Shown: positions 18,772 through 27,747 of the stretch, piece after piece
Numbering within the stretch: the first letter of the stretch is position 1
How the letters are laid out: each line of letters starts with the position of its first letter
Source of the DNA: Sphingomonas sp. SORGH_AS_0879
GTDB taxonomy: Bacteria > Pseudomonadota > Alphaproteobacteria > Sphingomonadales > Sphingomonadaceae
Assembly: GCF_030819175.1 (NCBI RefSeq)
Contig: NZ_JAUTBJ010000002.1
Span: 878,001 to 942,000, forward strand
Direction of reading: 5' to 3'
DNA length: 64,000 nt
Made by a program: the position numbers and the translations under genes
Notes under the pieces: generated by a model
What the model saw: only the letters and a program-made list of their open reading frames with translations
Database searches by the model: none
Told to the model about the DNA's origin: nothing

Positions 18772-19851
18772 ATGCGCTGGCTTCGATCGCTCGACATTCC
18801 GGCCGAATGGCTGTGGCTTCAACATGTGCTGGTCATCGCGACGGCGATCCTGATCGCGGTGGTGGTGCACAGCATCGCGATGCGGATCGCGGGCCACGCC
18901 GCGCGGCGCACCGCCAGCCAGAGCGACGACCTCGTCCTCGCCCATATCCGCCAGCCGCTGCGCTGGGTCGCCATCGCCATCGCGGTCAGCTTCGCGATGC
19001 GGCTGGTGCCGATGTCGAGCGATGGGCGCGATATCTGGCGACAGGTGCTCGGCTTCGGGGTGCCGGCACTTCTCGGCTGGCTGGCGGTGTCGGCGCTGCG
19101 CGCGTTGCAGGGCGTCGTCTATCTCCGCGCCGATATCAGCGTGGAGGATAATTTGCGCGCCCGGCGGAAGCGGACGCGGGCACAGATATTGGGGCGGATC
19201 GGCATCTTCCTGATCGTGTTCCTGACCGTCTGCCTGATGCTGCTGAGCGTGCCGGGCATCCGCACCATCGGCGTGACCCTGATGGCCTCGGCGGGTATCG
19301 CCGGTCTGGTCGTCGGTGCCGCCGCACAGCCCGCGCTCAAGAACCTGATCGCGGGCGTGCAGATGGCCTTTACCGAGCCGATCCGGCTCGACGACGTGGT
19401 CATCATCGATAACGAATGGGGGCGGATCGAACAGATCCACCTGACCTTCGTGGTCGTGCGCATCTGGGACGAGCGGCGGCTGGTCGTGCCGGTCGCCAAG
19501 TTCCTGGAGAACAGCTTCCAGAACTGGACGCGCGAAACCAGCCAGTTGCTGGGATCGGTCTTCTGGTATCTCGATCCGGCGGCGGACATTCCCCGGCTGC
19601 GCGAGAAGATGGGCGAACTGGTCGAGGCGAGCAAGCGCTGGGACCGGCGCTTCTTCAACATGCAGGTGACGGACGTGAAGCCGGATTCGATCGAAGTGCG
19701 CGGATTGATGACCGCGCGCGATGCGGCGATCGCGTTCGACCTGCGGTGCGAGATTCGCGAGGGGCTGCTGGACTATATCCGGCGGGAAATGCCCGAGGCG
19801 CTGCCCCGGCGGCGGTTGGAGCATCTGGGGCAGGGCGTGCCGGGGGCATAA
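18772..19851 (+). CDS. MscS-family mechanosensitive ion channel
   Basis: A 359-residue inner-membrane channel expected to open under membrane tension and release solutes on osmotic downshock. Hydrophobic helices lie near 15-40, 60-80, 90-105 and 135-160. The pore helix region VTLMASAGIAGLVVGAAAQPALKN is followed by LIAGVQMAFTEPIRLDDVV, the typical TM3-to-beta-domain junction, and by the cytosolic beta domain with LVVPVAKFLENSFQNWTR. No ribosome site is obvious before ATG 18772. The neighbours are trehalose genes on both sides, consistent with osmotic adaptation. The stop codon touches the next repeat. Confidence 0.92.
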   Translation: MRWLRSLDIPAEWLWLQHVLVIATAILIAVVVHSIAMRIAGHAARRTASQSDDLVLAHIRQPLRWVAIAIAVSFAMRLVPMSSDGRDIWRQVLGFGVPALLGWLAVSALRALQGVVYLRADISVEDNLRARRKRTRAQILGRIGIFLIVFLTVCLMLLSVPGIRTIGVTLMASAGIAGLVVGAAAQPALKNLIAGVQMAFTEPIRLDDVVIIDNEWGRIEQIHLTFVVVRIWDERRLVVPVAKFLENSFQNWTRETSQLLGSVFWYLDPAADIPRLREKMGELVEASKRWDRRFFNMQVTDVKPDSIEVRGLMTARDAAIAFDLRCEIREGLLDYIRREMPEALPRRRLEHLGQGVPGA

Positions 19852-19931
19852 CCGTCATCCCAGCGCAGGCTGGGATCTTTCATGGCTATCCGCTCCATCG
19901 TGTGAGGCCCCAGCCTGCGCTGGGGCGACGG
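19852..19931. repeat. REPIN-like inverted pair, CCCAGC/GCTGGG family
   Basis: Arms at 19852-19877 (TCCCAGCGCAGGCTGGGA core) and 19906-19931 (CCCCAGCCTGCGCTGGGG core) face each other across 28 bases. It lies exactly between the converging MscS and otsA genes and could end both transcripts. Confidence 0.85.
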
Positions 19932-19936
19932 TTGTT

Positions 19937-21352
19937 CTACGTGGCCGCAGCCTCGATCGCCTTGGCTTCGTCCTTCACGCCGTCCCCGCGCAGCGCGGAC
20001 AGGAACAGTTCGCACCACCAGAAGACATCCTCGCGCCGCACATTGTCGATCAGGCTCGTCCACCGCCGGATGCGCTCGTCGCGCGGCATGGTCAGCGCCT
20101 GGACGATCGCGTCGGACATTTCCTCGGCGCTGTAGGGGTTGATCAGCACCGCGTCCTTCAACTGCTCGGCCGCGCCCGCAAAGCGCGACAGGATCAGCAC
20201 GCCGGGGTCTTCGGGGTCCTGGGCCGCGACATATTCCTTGGCGACCAGGTTCATCCCGTCGCGAAGCGGGGTCACCAGTCCGATCCGGGCGGCACGATAG
20301 ATGCCCGCCAGCACCGGGCGGGGAAACCCCTTGTTGACATAGCGGATCGGCACCCAGTCGATATCGGCATATTCGCCGTTGATCCGCCCCGACAGCGAAT
20401 CGAGATTGGCGCGAATCTCCTGATAGGTGTTGACCTTCTCGCGGCTGGGCGGTGCGATCTGGAGCATATAGACCAGCGCCCGCCGCTCGGGATTCTGCGC
20501 CAGGAAGCGTTCGTAACCCAGGAAGCGCTCGGCCAGCCCCTTGGAATAATCCAGCCGGTCGACCCCGACGATCAGGCTGCGACCGGTCGCCGACATATAC
20601 ATGCGTTCGCGCGCGAAGCGGGCATCGTGGCCGCTGGCGGCTTCCTCGAACTCCTTGGTCTCGATGCCGATCGGCGCGCGGATCGCCTGGATGGTCTTGC
20701 CGTTCCACGTCACTTCGCCATTTTCGCCGAGCGTCCCGCCCAGTTCCTTGGTCACATAGTCGCGGAAGCTGTCCAGCCAGTCCTCGGTATGGAATCCCAC
20801 CACGTCATAGGCGAAGAGCGACTCGACCAGCTTGCGATGGCTGGGCAGCGACATCAGCAGCCGCACCGGCGGCCACGGAATGTGGAGGAAGAAGCCGATC
20901 CGGTTCTTGAACCCGCGCTGGCGCAGGTAGCGGCCGAGCGGGATCAGGTGATAGTCATGCACCCAGACCAGATCGTCGGGCTCGATCAGCGGCTGTACCG
21001 TCTCGGCAAAGCGTTCGTTGACGCGGGCATAGCCGGAGTCGAAATCGCGCTCGAACTCGGTCAGATCGATGCGATAGTGGAAGAGCGGCCACAGCGTCCG
21101 GTTGGCATAGCCGTTATAATATTCGTCGATATCCTGCTCTTCCAGGTCGATGGTGGCGGTCGTCACGCCACCACCCTGCTGGAAGTTGATATGGCCGCTG
21201 AACTCTTGCGTGGTTTCCCCCGACCAGCCGAACCAGATGCCGCCCTGTTCGCGCAGCGCGGCCAGAAGTGCGACCGCCAGCCCGCCCTGATTTCCGCCCG
21301 GCCCGGTGGTGGGCGGCTGGACCCGGTTCGAGATGACGATCAGGCGACTCAT
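19937..21352 (-). CDS. otsA: Trehalose-6-phosphate synthase
   Basis: A 471-residue GT20 enzyme that joins glucose from UDP-glucose to glucose-6-phosphate. The N-terminal sugar-nucleotide loop reads [21 protein letters not shown] (about 4-24, broken by glycine-rich turns), [11 protein letters not shown] is near 125-135, and [14 protein letters not shown] near 255-268 is the conserved active-site block. Length is close to E. coli OtsA. The start at 21352 overlaps the TGA of the GH15 gene as ATGA; an ATG five codons earlier (21367) lies deeper in that gene and is less likely. It is the last gene of an otsB-GH15-otsA operon. Confidence 0.95.
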   Translation of the reverse strand: MSRLIVISNRVQPPTTGPGGNQGGLAVALLAALREQGGIWFGWSGETTQEFSGHINFQQGGGVTTATIDLEEQDIDEYYNGYANRTLWPLFHYRIDLTEFERDFDSGYARVNERFAETVQPLIEPDDLVWVHDYHLIPLGRYLRQRGFKNRIGFFLHIPWPPVRLLMSLPSHRKLVESLFAYDVVGFHTEDWLDSFRDYVTKELGGTLGENGEVTWNGKTIQAIRAPIGIETKEFEEAASGHDARFARERMYMSATGRSLIVGVDRLDYSKGLAERFLGYERFLAQNPERRALVYMLQIAPPSREKVNTYQEIRANLDSLSGRINGEYADIDWVPIRYVNKGFPRPVLAGIYRAARIGLVTPLRDGMNLVAKEYVAAQDPEDPGVLILSRFAGAAEQLKDAVLINPYSAEEMSDAIVQALTMPRDERIRRWTSLIDNVRREDVFWWCELFLSALRGDGVKDEAKAIEAAAT

Positions 21353-23127
21353 CGCACGGCACTCCATGGTTTACTCAGCAGGACGGCGCAGTTGATCAGG
21401 CCGACCAGCGAATAGGTTTGCGGGTAATTCCCCCACAGCTCGCCCGTATTCGGGTCGATGTCCTCGGACAGAAGCCCGGCGGGGGTGCAGCGCGCCACCA
21501 TCTCCTCGAACAGCGCGCGGGCGTCCTCATGACGCCCGGTGACATACAACGCCTCGATCAGCCAGAAGGTGCAGACGTTGAAAGCGGTATGCGGCAGGCC
21601 GAAGTCATCCTCGGTCGCATAGCGCAGCATGTGGCTGCCCCGGCGCAATCCCTTTTCCACCGCATCGAGCGTCGAGCGGAAACGGGGATCGTCGGGCGAC
21701 AGGAAGCGCAGGTCGAGCAACTGGATGATGCTGGCGTCGAGATCGTCGCCGCCGAAGGTCGCCGACATGCGCTGCGTCTCGGGGCGCCACGCGGCCTGCT
21801 CGATCGTCTCGCGCATCAGGTCGGCACGCTCCTGCCAGAAGCCGCGCCGCTCCTCCAGCCCCAGCGCCTGTGCCGCATTGGCCAGCCGGTCGCACGCCGC
21901 CCAGCACATGGCGGCGGAATAGGTATGGACATGGCTCTTGGTGCGCAACTCCCACAGGCCGGCATCGGGCTGGTCGTACTTGGCCCAGGCGCGTTCGCCG
22001 ACCCGCTCCAGCGAGTGGAAATCCTCAACCCCCGACATGCGGAACAGGCGCGTGTCGAAAAAGGCCTGCACGTCGGACAGCACGATCTGGCCGTAAGCGT
22101 CGTGCTGGATCTGCTCATAGGCCTGGTTGCCGACACGCACCGGTCCCATCGCGCGATAGCCGGGCAGCTTGTCCTCGATCCGCTCGACCAGGGTCGCTTC
22201 GCCGCCGACGCCGTAGAGCGGCTGGATATGCCCGCCCCGCGCGGCATCGACGATGTTGCGGAGATACTCCAGATACCCCTCCAGCACGTCGAGCGCGCCC
22301 AGCCGGTTGAGCGCCTGCACCGTGTAATAGGCGTCCCTGATCCAGCAGTAGCGATAGTCCCAGTTGCGCCCCGAATCGGCATGTTCGGGCAGCGAGGTGG
22401 TCAGCGCCGCGACGATCGCGCCAGTTTCTTCATGCTGGCAGAGTTTGAGGGTGATGGCGGCGCGGATGACGACGGCCTGCCACTCGACGGGTGTGGCGAG
22501 GCCGCGCACCCAGTGATGCCATTCGTGGGTGGTGCGCTCCAACATCGCGCGGCACGCCTCGCTCAACACACCCGCAAAGCTTTCGTCCGGGCCCAGGAAC
22601 ATGTGAATCGGGCGTTCCAGCCGGAACCATTGCTCGGCGGCGATATGGCCGACGGGCGCGTCGGTGGTCAGGCGCAGCGTCTGCTGCGTCATCAGATAAC
22701 GGATATGGTTGGAACCCTGGGTCCGATCGGTCGGGCTGCCCCAATCGGTCGCGACGCGAAGCGCGATGCGGATGCGGGGCGAGCCGATCGGCCGGACGAT
22801 CCGCACATAGCTGGTCGGGCGATAGACGCGGCCCTCGCGCGAGAAGCGGGGACAGAAATCGGTGACCTCGATGCCGTTGCCGCGATCGTCCATATGGGTG
22901 GTCACAAGGATCGGGGTGTTGCGCAGATAGCCTTGCGTGGTCGAGACGCGGTCCTCCAGCTCGATCGACCAATAGCCCGTCTCCGGCTCGCCATCGCCCA
23001 GCAGCGCGCAAAAGGCCGGATCGCCATCGACGCGCGGCACGCAGCCCCAGACGAAGCGCCCGGTCGAGTCGATCAGCGCCGAAACCTGGCAATTGCCGAT
23101 CGGCCAGAGGTTCATGTCCTGTTGCAT
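21349..23127 (-). CDS. Glycoside hydrolase family 15 (glucoamylase or trehalase-like)
   Basis: A 592-residue protein with an N-terminal beta-sandwich (about 1-200) and a C-terminal alpha/alpha barrel. NWDYRYCWIRDAYYTVQAL near 270-288 is the hallmark substrate loop with catalytic-site residues, and SEDIDPNTGELWGNYPQTYS near the C-terminus holds the second catalytic glutamate region. No signal peptide is seen, so it should be cytoplasmic. GH15 members split alpha-1,4 glucans, and some actinobacterial members hydrolyse trehalose; placement between otsB and otsA fits a trehalose or small-glucan role. Start ATG at 23127 overlaps the otsB stop by one base (TAATG). Substrate is undecided from sequence. 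Confidence 0.88.
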   Translation of the reverse strand: MQQDMNLWPIGNCQVSALIDSTGRFVWGCVPRVDGDPAFCALLGDGEPETGYWSIELEDRVSTTQGYLRNTPILVTTHMDDRGNGIEVTDFCPRFSREGRVYRPTSYVRIVRPIGSPRIRIALRVATDWGSPTDRTQGSNHIRYLMTQQTLRLTTDAPVGHIAAEQWFRLERPIHMFLGPDESFAGVLSEACRAMLERTTHEWHHWVRGLATPVEWQAVVIRAAITLKLCQHEETGAIVAALTTSLPEHADSGRNWDYRYCWIRDAYYTVQALNRLGALDVLEGYLEYLRNIVDAARGGHIQPLYGVGGEATLVERIEDKLPGYRAMGPVRVGNQAYEQIQHDAYGQIVLSDVQAFFDTRLFRMSGVEDFHSLERVGERAWAKYDQPDAGLWELRTKSHVHTYSAAMCWAACDRLANAAQALGLEERRGFWQERADLMRETIEQAAWRPETQRMSATFGGDDLDASIIQLLDLRFLSPDDPRFRSTLDAVEKGLRRGSHMLRYATEDDFGLPHTAFNVCTFWLIEALYVTGRHEDARALFEEMVARCTPAGLLSEDIDPNTGELWGNYPQTYSLVGLINCAVLLSKPWSAVR

Positions 23128-23915
23128 TATTCGGCATTCTCCAGCGCTTGGGCGAGCCATTCATGGACGGCGGGGACATCGGGCAGGCGGTATCGGGCGG
23201 CGGTTTCGCGCATCGGGCCGACCAGCACCCCCGCGCCGCCAAGCGCCGCGGCGGCGGCAAAGCCATCCTCGTCGGTCACGTCGTCACCGAAGAAAATGGG
23301 CACGGTGCCGCGCATCGCGGGCGTTTCCATCAGCGTCTCGATCGCCTGGCCCTTGTCGCCGGGCAGGCGAACCTCGACCATCATCTTGCCGGGTTGCAGG
23401 GTCAGGCCATGCCGCTCGGCGATGGCGGCGGCTTCGCGCAGGGCCAGGGGCTCGGCCTCGGGCTTGCGGCGGTAATGGAGCCCCGCGCCGAAGCTCTTGG
23501 TTTCGAAATACAGGCCGTTGTCCTCGGCGACGCGGCGCATCTCCTCGGTCGCTATGGCCAGATGGTCGGGCTTTTCGGGCTGGCTGTGGCCGTCCTCCGG
23601 GGAACGGCGCTCGGCACCATGGCTGCCCGCCAGCGTGAAATGCTGCGCCTGCGGGCCGAACAGCGCATCGATCTGCGCGATCGAGCGGCCGCTGACGATG
23701 GCGAGGCGACCCGGCATATGCGCGGCCAGCGCGTCCAGCCGGTCGGCCAGTTCGCGACTGACATGCACCCCCTCGGGATTGTCGGCGAGTTCCACCAGCG
23801 TGCCATCGAAGTCCAGGAACAGGCTGTCGGCAAGGGACAGGCGAGGCGGGGGCGGGGCGAGGTCGGCCAGCATGGACGATAGCATAGCGGATGCGGACAT
23901 GCCGAGTGAACCCAT
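23127..23915 (-). CDS. otsB: Trehalose-6-phosphate phosphatase
   Basis: A HAD-fold phosphatase of up to 262 residues that converts trehalose-6-phosphate to trehalose. Motif I is FLDFDGTLVEL near 33-43, motif II is AIVSGRSIAQID, and motif IV is FFGDDVTDEDGFAAAA. The phosphate-cap region QPGKMMVEVRLPGDKGQAI is typical of OtsB. Several in-frame ATGs lie at 23915, 23900, 23885 and about 23873 and none has a clear ribosome site, so the first 15 residues are uncertain. It heads the operon with the GH15 gene and otsA. The tandem repeat array begins 60 bases upstream. Confidence 0.92.
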   Translation of the reverse strand: MGSLGMSASAMLSSMLADLAPPPPRLSLADSLFLDFDGTLVELADNPEGVHVSRELADRLDALAAHMPGRLAIVSGRSIAQIDALFGPQAQHFTLAGSHGAERRSPEDGHSQPEKPDHLAIATEEMRRVAEDNGLYFETKSFGAGLHYRRKPEAEPLALREAAAIAERHGLTLQPGKMMVEVRLPGDKGQAIETLMETPAMRGTVPIFFGDDVTDEDGFAAAAALGGAGVLVGPMRETAARYRLPDVPAVHEWLAQALENAE

Positions 23916-23974
23916 CCCCGCCGCTCGCGTTCCGCTGCACTGCCGAAATGATTATGGAAGGGGGGCTGGGCACA

Positions 23975-24842
23975 CCCCCTCCCGCAGGCGGGAGGGGGAT
24001 GGGGGGAGGGCCTCTCCACGAGCGGCGTCGCCTGTGGCTTTCCCTCCCCCGACCCCTCCCGCTTGCGGGAGGGGAGGAAGAAGAGGGCGGCGTTGATGTC
24101 GATCCAGGCACTCGCGGCCAAGCACGCCCCCTCCCGCAGGCGGGAAGGGGATGGGGGGAGGGCCTCTCCACGAGCGGCGTCGCCTGTGGCTTTCCCTCCC
24201 CCGACCCCTCCCGCTTGCGGGAGGGGAGGAAGAAGAGGGCGGCGTTGATGTCGATCCAGGCACTCGCGGCCAAGCACGCCCCCTCCCGCAGGCGGGAAGG
24301 GGATGGGGGGAGGGGCCTCTCCACGGGTGGTGTCGCCTGTGGCTTTTCCCTCCCCCGGCCCCTCCCGCTTGCGGGAGGGGAGGAAGAAGAGGGCGGCGTT
24401 GATGTCGATCCAGGCACTCGCGGCCAAGCACGCCCCCTCCCGCAGGCGGGAGGGGGATGGGGGGAGGGCCTCTCCACGAGCGGCGTCGCCTGTGGCTTCC
24501 CCTCCCCCGACCCCTCCCGCTTGCGGGAGGGGAGGAAGAAGAGGGCGGCGTTGATGTCGATCCAGGCACTCGCGGCCAAGCACGCCCCCTCCCGCAGGCG
24601 GGAGGGGGATGGGGGGGGCCTCTCCACGAGCGGCGTCGCCTGTGGCGCTCCCTCCCCCGGCCCCTCCCGCTTGCGGGAGGGGAGGAAGAAGAGGGCGGCG
24701 TTGATGTCGATCCAGTCACTCGCGGCCAAGCGCACCCCCTCCCGCAGGCGGGAGGGGGATGGGGGGAGGGGCCTCTCCATGAGCGGCGTCGCCTGTGGCT
24801 TTCCCTCCCCCAACCCCTCCCGCTTGCGGGAGGGGCGAAGAA
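23975..24842. repeat. Tandem array of six REPIN-like units, period 150-154 bp
   Basis: Units start at 23975, 24127, 24279, 24433, 24585 and 24735; the last is partial (about 108 bp). Each unit holds CCCTCCCGCAGGCGGGAGGG, then a CCTCTCCACGAGCGGCGTCG segment, then CCCTCCCGCTTGCGGGAGGG: two palindromes facing each other. A spacer of about 55 bases (GAAGAAGAGGGCGGCGTTGA and onward to CGGCCAAGC) follows. Units differ by single-base changes and small indels. Reading frames inside are Pro/Arg-rich in every frame and are not genes. The array occupies most of the 997-base gap between the sdhA stop and the otsB start; the remainder shows only the sdhA terminator. Confidence 0.93.
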
Positions 24843-24855
24843 GTGAACAGACAGG

Positions 24856-24888
24856 AAAAAGGGCCGGCGATCGCTCGCCAGCCCCTCT
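24856..24888 (-). terminator. Terminator of sdhCDA
   Basis: Read on the minus strand, GGGCTGGCGA and TCGCCGGCCC form a 10-base stem with one wobble around GCGA, followed by TTTTTCC. It lies 25 bases after the sdhA stop. Confidence 0.8.
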
Positions 24889-24912
24889 TTTCCGAACCGT
24901 CAAACCGGGTCT

Positions 24913-26721
24913 TTAGTACACCCGCTTCTTCGGCTTGATATACTCGATATCGTCGGTCAGCGTATAGTCGTGCACCGGGCGATAGTCGATCGCGACCCCG
25001 CCGCCCTTGCCGCCCCAGCCGTCGAACGTCGCCACCGTGTGCTTCATCCAGTTGGTGTCGTCGCGATCGGGGAAGTCCTCGTTCACATGCGCGCCGCGGC
25101 TTTCCTTGCGGTTCAGCGCCGATTCCATCGTCACGACGGCCTGGCTGATGAGGTTGTCCAGCTCCAGAGTCTCGACCAGATCGGTGTTCCAGATCAGCGA
25201 GCGATCCTTGATGCCGATGTCCTTCATCCGGTCATAGGTGGCGCGGATCATCTGGCGGCCTTCGGTCAGCAACTCATCGGTGCGGAACACGGCGCAGTGG
25301 CGCTGCATCGTCTTCTGCATCTCGCTGCGCACCGAGGCAGTGGTCGCGCTGCCAGCGGCGTTGCGGAAATGGTCCAGGCGACCCAGCGCCAGCTCTTCCG
25401 AACCCTTGGGCAGCGGCGCGTGCGGCGTGCCGGGCTTCAGCGTGTCCTTGATGCGCAGGCCGGTCGCGCGACCGAACACCACAAGGTCGATCAGCGAGTT
25501 GGAGCCGAGGCGGTTCGCGCCGTGCACCGACACGCAGGCCGCTTCGCCGACCGCGAACAGGCCCGGGACGACCGAATCCGGGTTGCCGTCCTTCAGACGG
25601 ACGACTTCGCCGTGATAGTTGGTCGGAATGCCGCCCATATTATAGTGGACGGTCGGCGTGACGGGCAGCGGCTGGCGGGTCAGGTCGACACCGGCGAAGA
25701 TCTTGCCGGTCTCGGTGATGCCGGGCAGGCGCTCGGCCAGCACCTTCGGGTCGATATGGTCGAGATGGAGGTAGATATGATCCCCCTCCTTGCCGACGCC
25801 GCGCCCTTCGCGGATTTCCATCGCCATCGAGCGCGACACGACGTCGCGGCTGGCGAGATCCTTGGCCGAGGGGGCATAACGCTCCATGAAGCGCTCGCCC
25901 TCGGAGTTGGTCAGGTAGCCACCCTCGCCGCGCGCACCCTCGGTGATGAGGACGCCCGCGCCGTAGATGCCGGTCGGGTGGAACTGCACGAACTCCATGT
26001 CCTGAAGCGGCAGGCCCGCACGCAGCACCATGCCGCCGCCGTCACCCGTGCAGGTGTGCGCCGAGGTGGCCGAGAAATAGCAGCGGCCATAGCCGCCGGT
26101 CGCCAGCACGACATTGTGCGCGCGGAAACGGTGGATCGAGCCGTCTTCCATGCACAAGGCGATCACGCCACGGCAATTGCCCTGCTCGTCCATGATGAGG
26201 TCGAGCGCGAAATATTCGATGAAGAAGTCCGCGTCGTACTTCAACGACTGCTGGTACAGCGCGTGCAGCATGGCGTGGCCGGTGCGGTCGGCGGCGGCGC
26301 AGGTGCGCTGCGCGGGCGGGCCTTCGCCCATATTCTGCATCATGCCGCCGAACGGGCGCTGATAGATCTTGCCCTCTTCGGTGCGGCTGAACGGCACGCC
26401 CGCGTGCTCCAGTTCGTACACGGCGGCGGGCGCCTCGCGGCACAGATATTCGATCGCGTCCTGGTCGCCCAGCCAGTCCGACCCCTTGACGGTGTCGTAC
26501 ATGTGCCAGGTCCAGTGGTCCGGACCCATATTGCCGAGCGACGCGGCGATGCCGCCTTGGGCGGCCACGGTGTGGCTGCGCGTCGGGAACACCTTGGTGA
26601 TGCAGGCGGTCTTCAGACCCGCCTCGGCGATGCCCATGGTGGCGCGCAGGCCCGAGCCGCCCGCACCCACGACGACGGCGTCATAGGTATGGTCGATGAT
26701 CTTGTAAGCGGCAGCGGACAT
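24913..26721 (-). CDS. sdhA: Succinate dehydrogenase flavoprotein subunit
   Basis: A 602-residue FAD subunit that oxidises succinate to fumarate. The dinucleotide motif GAGGSG is at about 19-24 and the histidine that carries covalent FAD is H50 in [10 protein letters not shown]. Substrate-site blocks include [31 protein letters not shown] and [10 protein letters not shown]. The protein ends KPKKRVY as many SdhA do. Its start overlaps the sdhD stop by one base (TAATG), so it is translationally coupled. sdhB does not follow; a terminator and the tandem repeat array do. Confidence 0.97.
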   Translation of the reverse strand: MSAAAYKIIDHTYDAVVVGAGGSGLRATMGIAEAGLKTACITKVFPTRSHTVAAQGGIAASLGNMGPDHWTWHMYDTVKGSDWLGDQDAIEYLCREAPAAVYELEHAGVPFSRTEEGKIYQRPFGGMMQNMGEGPPAQRTCAAADRTGHAMLHALYQQSLKYDADFFIEYFALDLIMDEQGNCRGVIALCMEDGSIHRFRAHNVVLATGGYGRCYFSATSAHTCTGDGGGMVLRAGLPLQDMEFVQFHPTGIYGAGVLITEGARGEGGYLTNSEGERFMERYAPSAKDLASRDVVSRSMAMEIREGRGVGKEGDHIYLHLDHIDPKVLAERLPGITETGKIFAGVDLTRQPLPVTPTVHYNMGGIPTNYHGEVVRLKDGNPDSVVPGLFAVGEAACVSVHGANRLGSNSLIDLVVFGRATGLRIKDTLKPGTPHAPLPKGSEELALGRLDHFRNAAGSATTASVRSEMQKTMQRHCAVFRTDELLTEGRQMIRATYDRMKDIGIKDRSLIWNTDLVETLELDNLISQAVVTMESALNRKESRGAHVNEDFPDRDDTNWMKHTVATFDGWGGKGGGVAIDYRPVHDYTLTDDIEYIKPKKRVY

Positions 26722-27104
26722 TATGCAGCGGCTCCGAAGGCGATCTTGAGGATCGAGAAAATGGCGATGGCGGCGATCGTGAAGACGAACAGGTTCATGA
26801 CGACGAGCAGCGCGACCCGGTTCTGGTCCTGCTCATAATCCTCGATCACGACCTGGAGCCCCAGGCGCATATGATAGAAGATCGAGGCGACGAGCATTGC
26901 CATCGGGATGGCGGCCCAGGGATTGGCCAGCCACAGATGCACCGAGGCATAGTCGAAGGACGGCTGGCGCAGGATCGAAATCAGCAGCCAGACGACCAGC
27001 AGGAAGTTGGAGCCCGCCGTCAGGCGCTGGTTCAACCAGTGATGGGTGCCCGACTTGGCCGAGCCCAGGCCGCGCACGCGGCCGATCGCGGTTCCGGAAC
27101 GCAT
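26721..27104 (-). CDS. sdhD: Succinate dehydrogenase membrane anchor subunit
   Basis: A 127-residue inner-membrane anchor with three helices, near 30-50 ([12 protein letters not shown]), 65-85 ([22 protein letters not shown]) and 100-122 ([21 protein letters not shown]). The histidine in [18 protein letters not shown] is where the family places a heme b ligand, and the following tyrosine region contributes to the quinone site. The start lies at 27104, overlapping the sdhC TGA by one base (TGATG). With SdhC it anchors SdhAB and passes electrons to ubiquinone. Confidence 0.93.
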   Translation of the reverse strand: MRSGTAIGRVRGLGSAKSGTHHWLNQRLTAGSNFLLVVWLLISILRQPSFDYASVHLWLANPWAAIPMAMLVASIFYHMRLGLQVVIEDYEQDQNRVALLVVMNLFVFTIAAIAIFSILKIAFGAAA

Positions 27105-27514
27105 CACTTGATCCCCAGATAGAGCCAGAAGGCCACCGTCATCACGACGGCGAAGACGATGGTGGCTTGCGCCTGACGCTTGTTCGACTTCAGCTCGAAG
27201 CCCGCGCCGACATCCATGAACAGGTGGCGGATACCGTTGGCCATGTGCTGGAACAGGCAGGCGGTCAGGCCGATGCCGACGACATAGCCGATGATGTTCA
27301 GCCTGCCCGACTCGACGGTGAAGACGTCGCGGAACGTCGCATAGCTTTCCGGCCCCGCGGCGACGGCCGCCAGGAACCAGACGAGAAGCGCCGCACCCAC
27401 GGTCGCCATGCCCGTGCCGGTGGCGCGGTGCAGGATGGAGACCAGCATGTTGGGACCCCATTTCCAGATCTGGAGATGGGGCGAAAGCGGGCGTGCGGTG
27501 TTGCGGGCGGCCAA
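27104..27514 (-). CDS. sdhC: Succinate dehydrogenase cytochrome b556 subunit
   Basis: A 136-residue membrane subunit with three helices. ARPLSPHLQIWKW opens the protein, SILHRATGTG follows (the serine and arginine contact quinone in the family), and FQHMANGIRHLFMDVG holds the conserved heme-region histidines. There is no ATG in a suitable place: I choose the TTG at 27512-27514 because GAGGA lies seven bases upstream and the product begins ARNTARPLSPH like other SdhC proteins; another TTG at 27532 would add six residues. First gene of sdhCDA, divergent from the chemoreceptor gene. Confidence 0.9.
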   Translation of the reverse strand: MAARNTARPLSPHLQIWKWGPNMLVSILHRATGTGMATVGAALLVWFLAAVAAGPESYATFRDVFTVESGRLNIIGYVVGIGLTACLFQHMANGIRHLFMDVGAGFELKSNKRQAQATIVFAVVMTVAFWLYLGIK

Positions 27515-27716
27515 GGGCAGATCCTCGAACAATCTTAAGGTCGGGCTGGTTTGCGGATATGCCTATGGTGAAGACGCCGACAGGATGCAAGTCGCGAGAG
27601 TCCGTTTGGAGATGCGCGGCGGGCGGGTTCCGCGCGGCATTCCCCCGCTTTCCATGGAGAATGCTTCGTGAGAGGCCGAACTGGGAAGCGCACCGCCCGC
27701 ACCGGAAAAACGCTCC

Positions 27717-27722
27717 TATAAT
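27717..27722 (+). promoter_or_regulatory. Possible -10 element for the chemoreceptor gene
   Basis: A perfect TATAAT lies 26 bases before the ATG at 27748, rare in such GC-rich DNA. No good -35 box is seen 17 bases upstream. The 233-base gap 27515-27747 otherwise shows no gene and must also hold the sdhC promoter. Confidence 0.35.
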
Positions 27723-27747
27723 ACCCCCTTAACCCTTTTCGCCCACC

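Noticed and set aside
23975..24842. CRISPR array
   Set aside because: The period is about 152 bp, the would-be spacers are nearly identical, and no cas genes are near.
23284..24916. Long frames through the tandem array on both strands
   Set aside because: They simply translate the 152-bp unit over and over in Pro/Arg-rich strings; every frame is open because of base composition.
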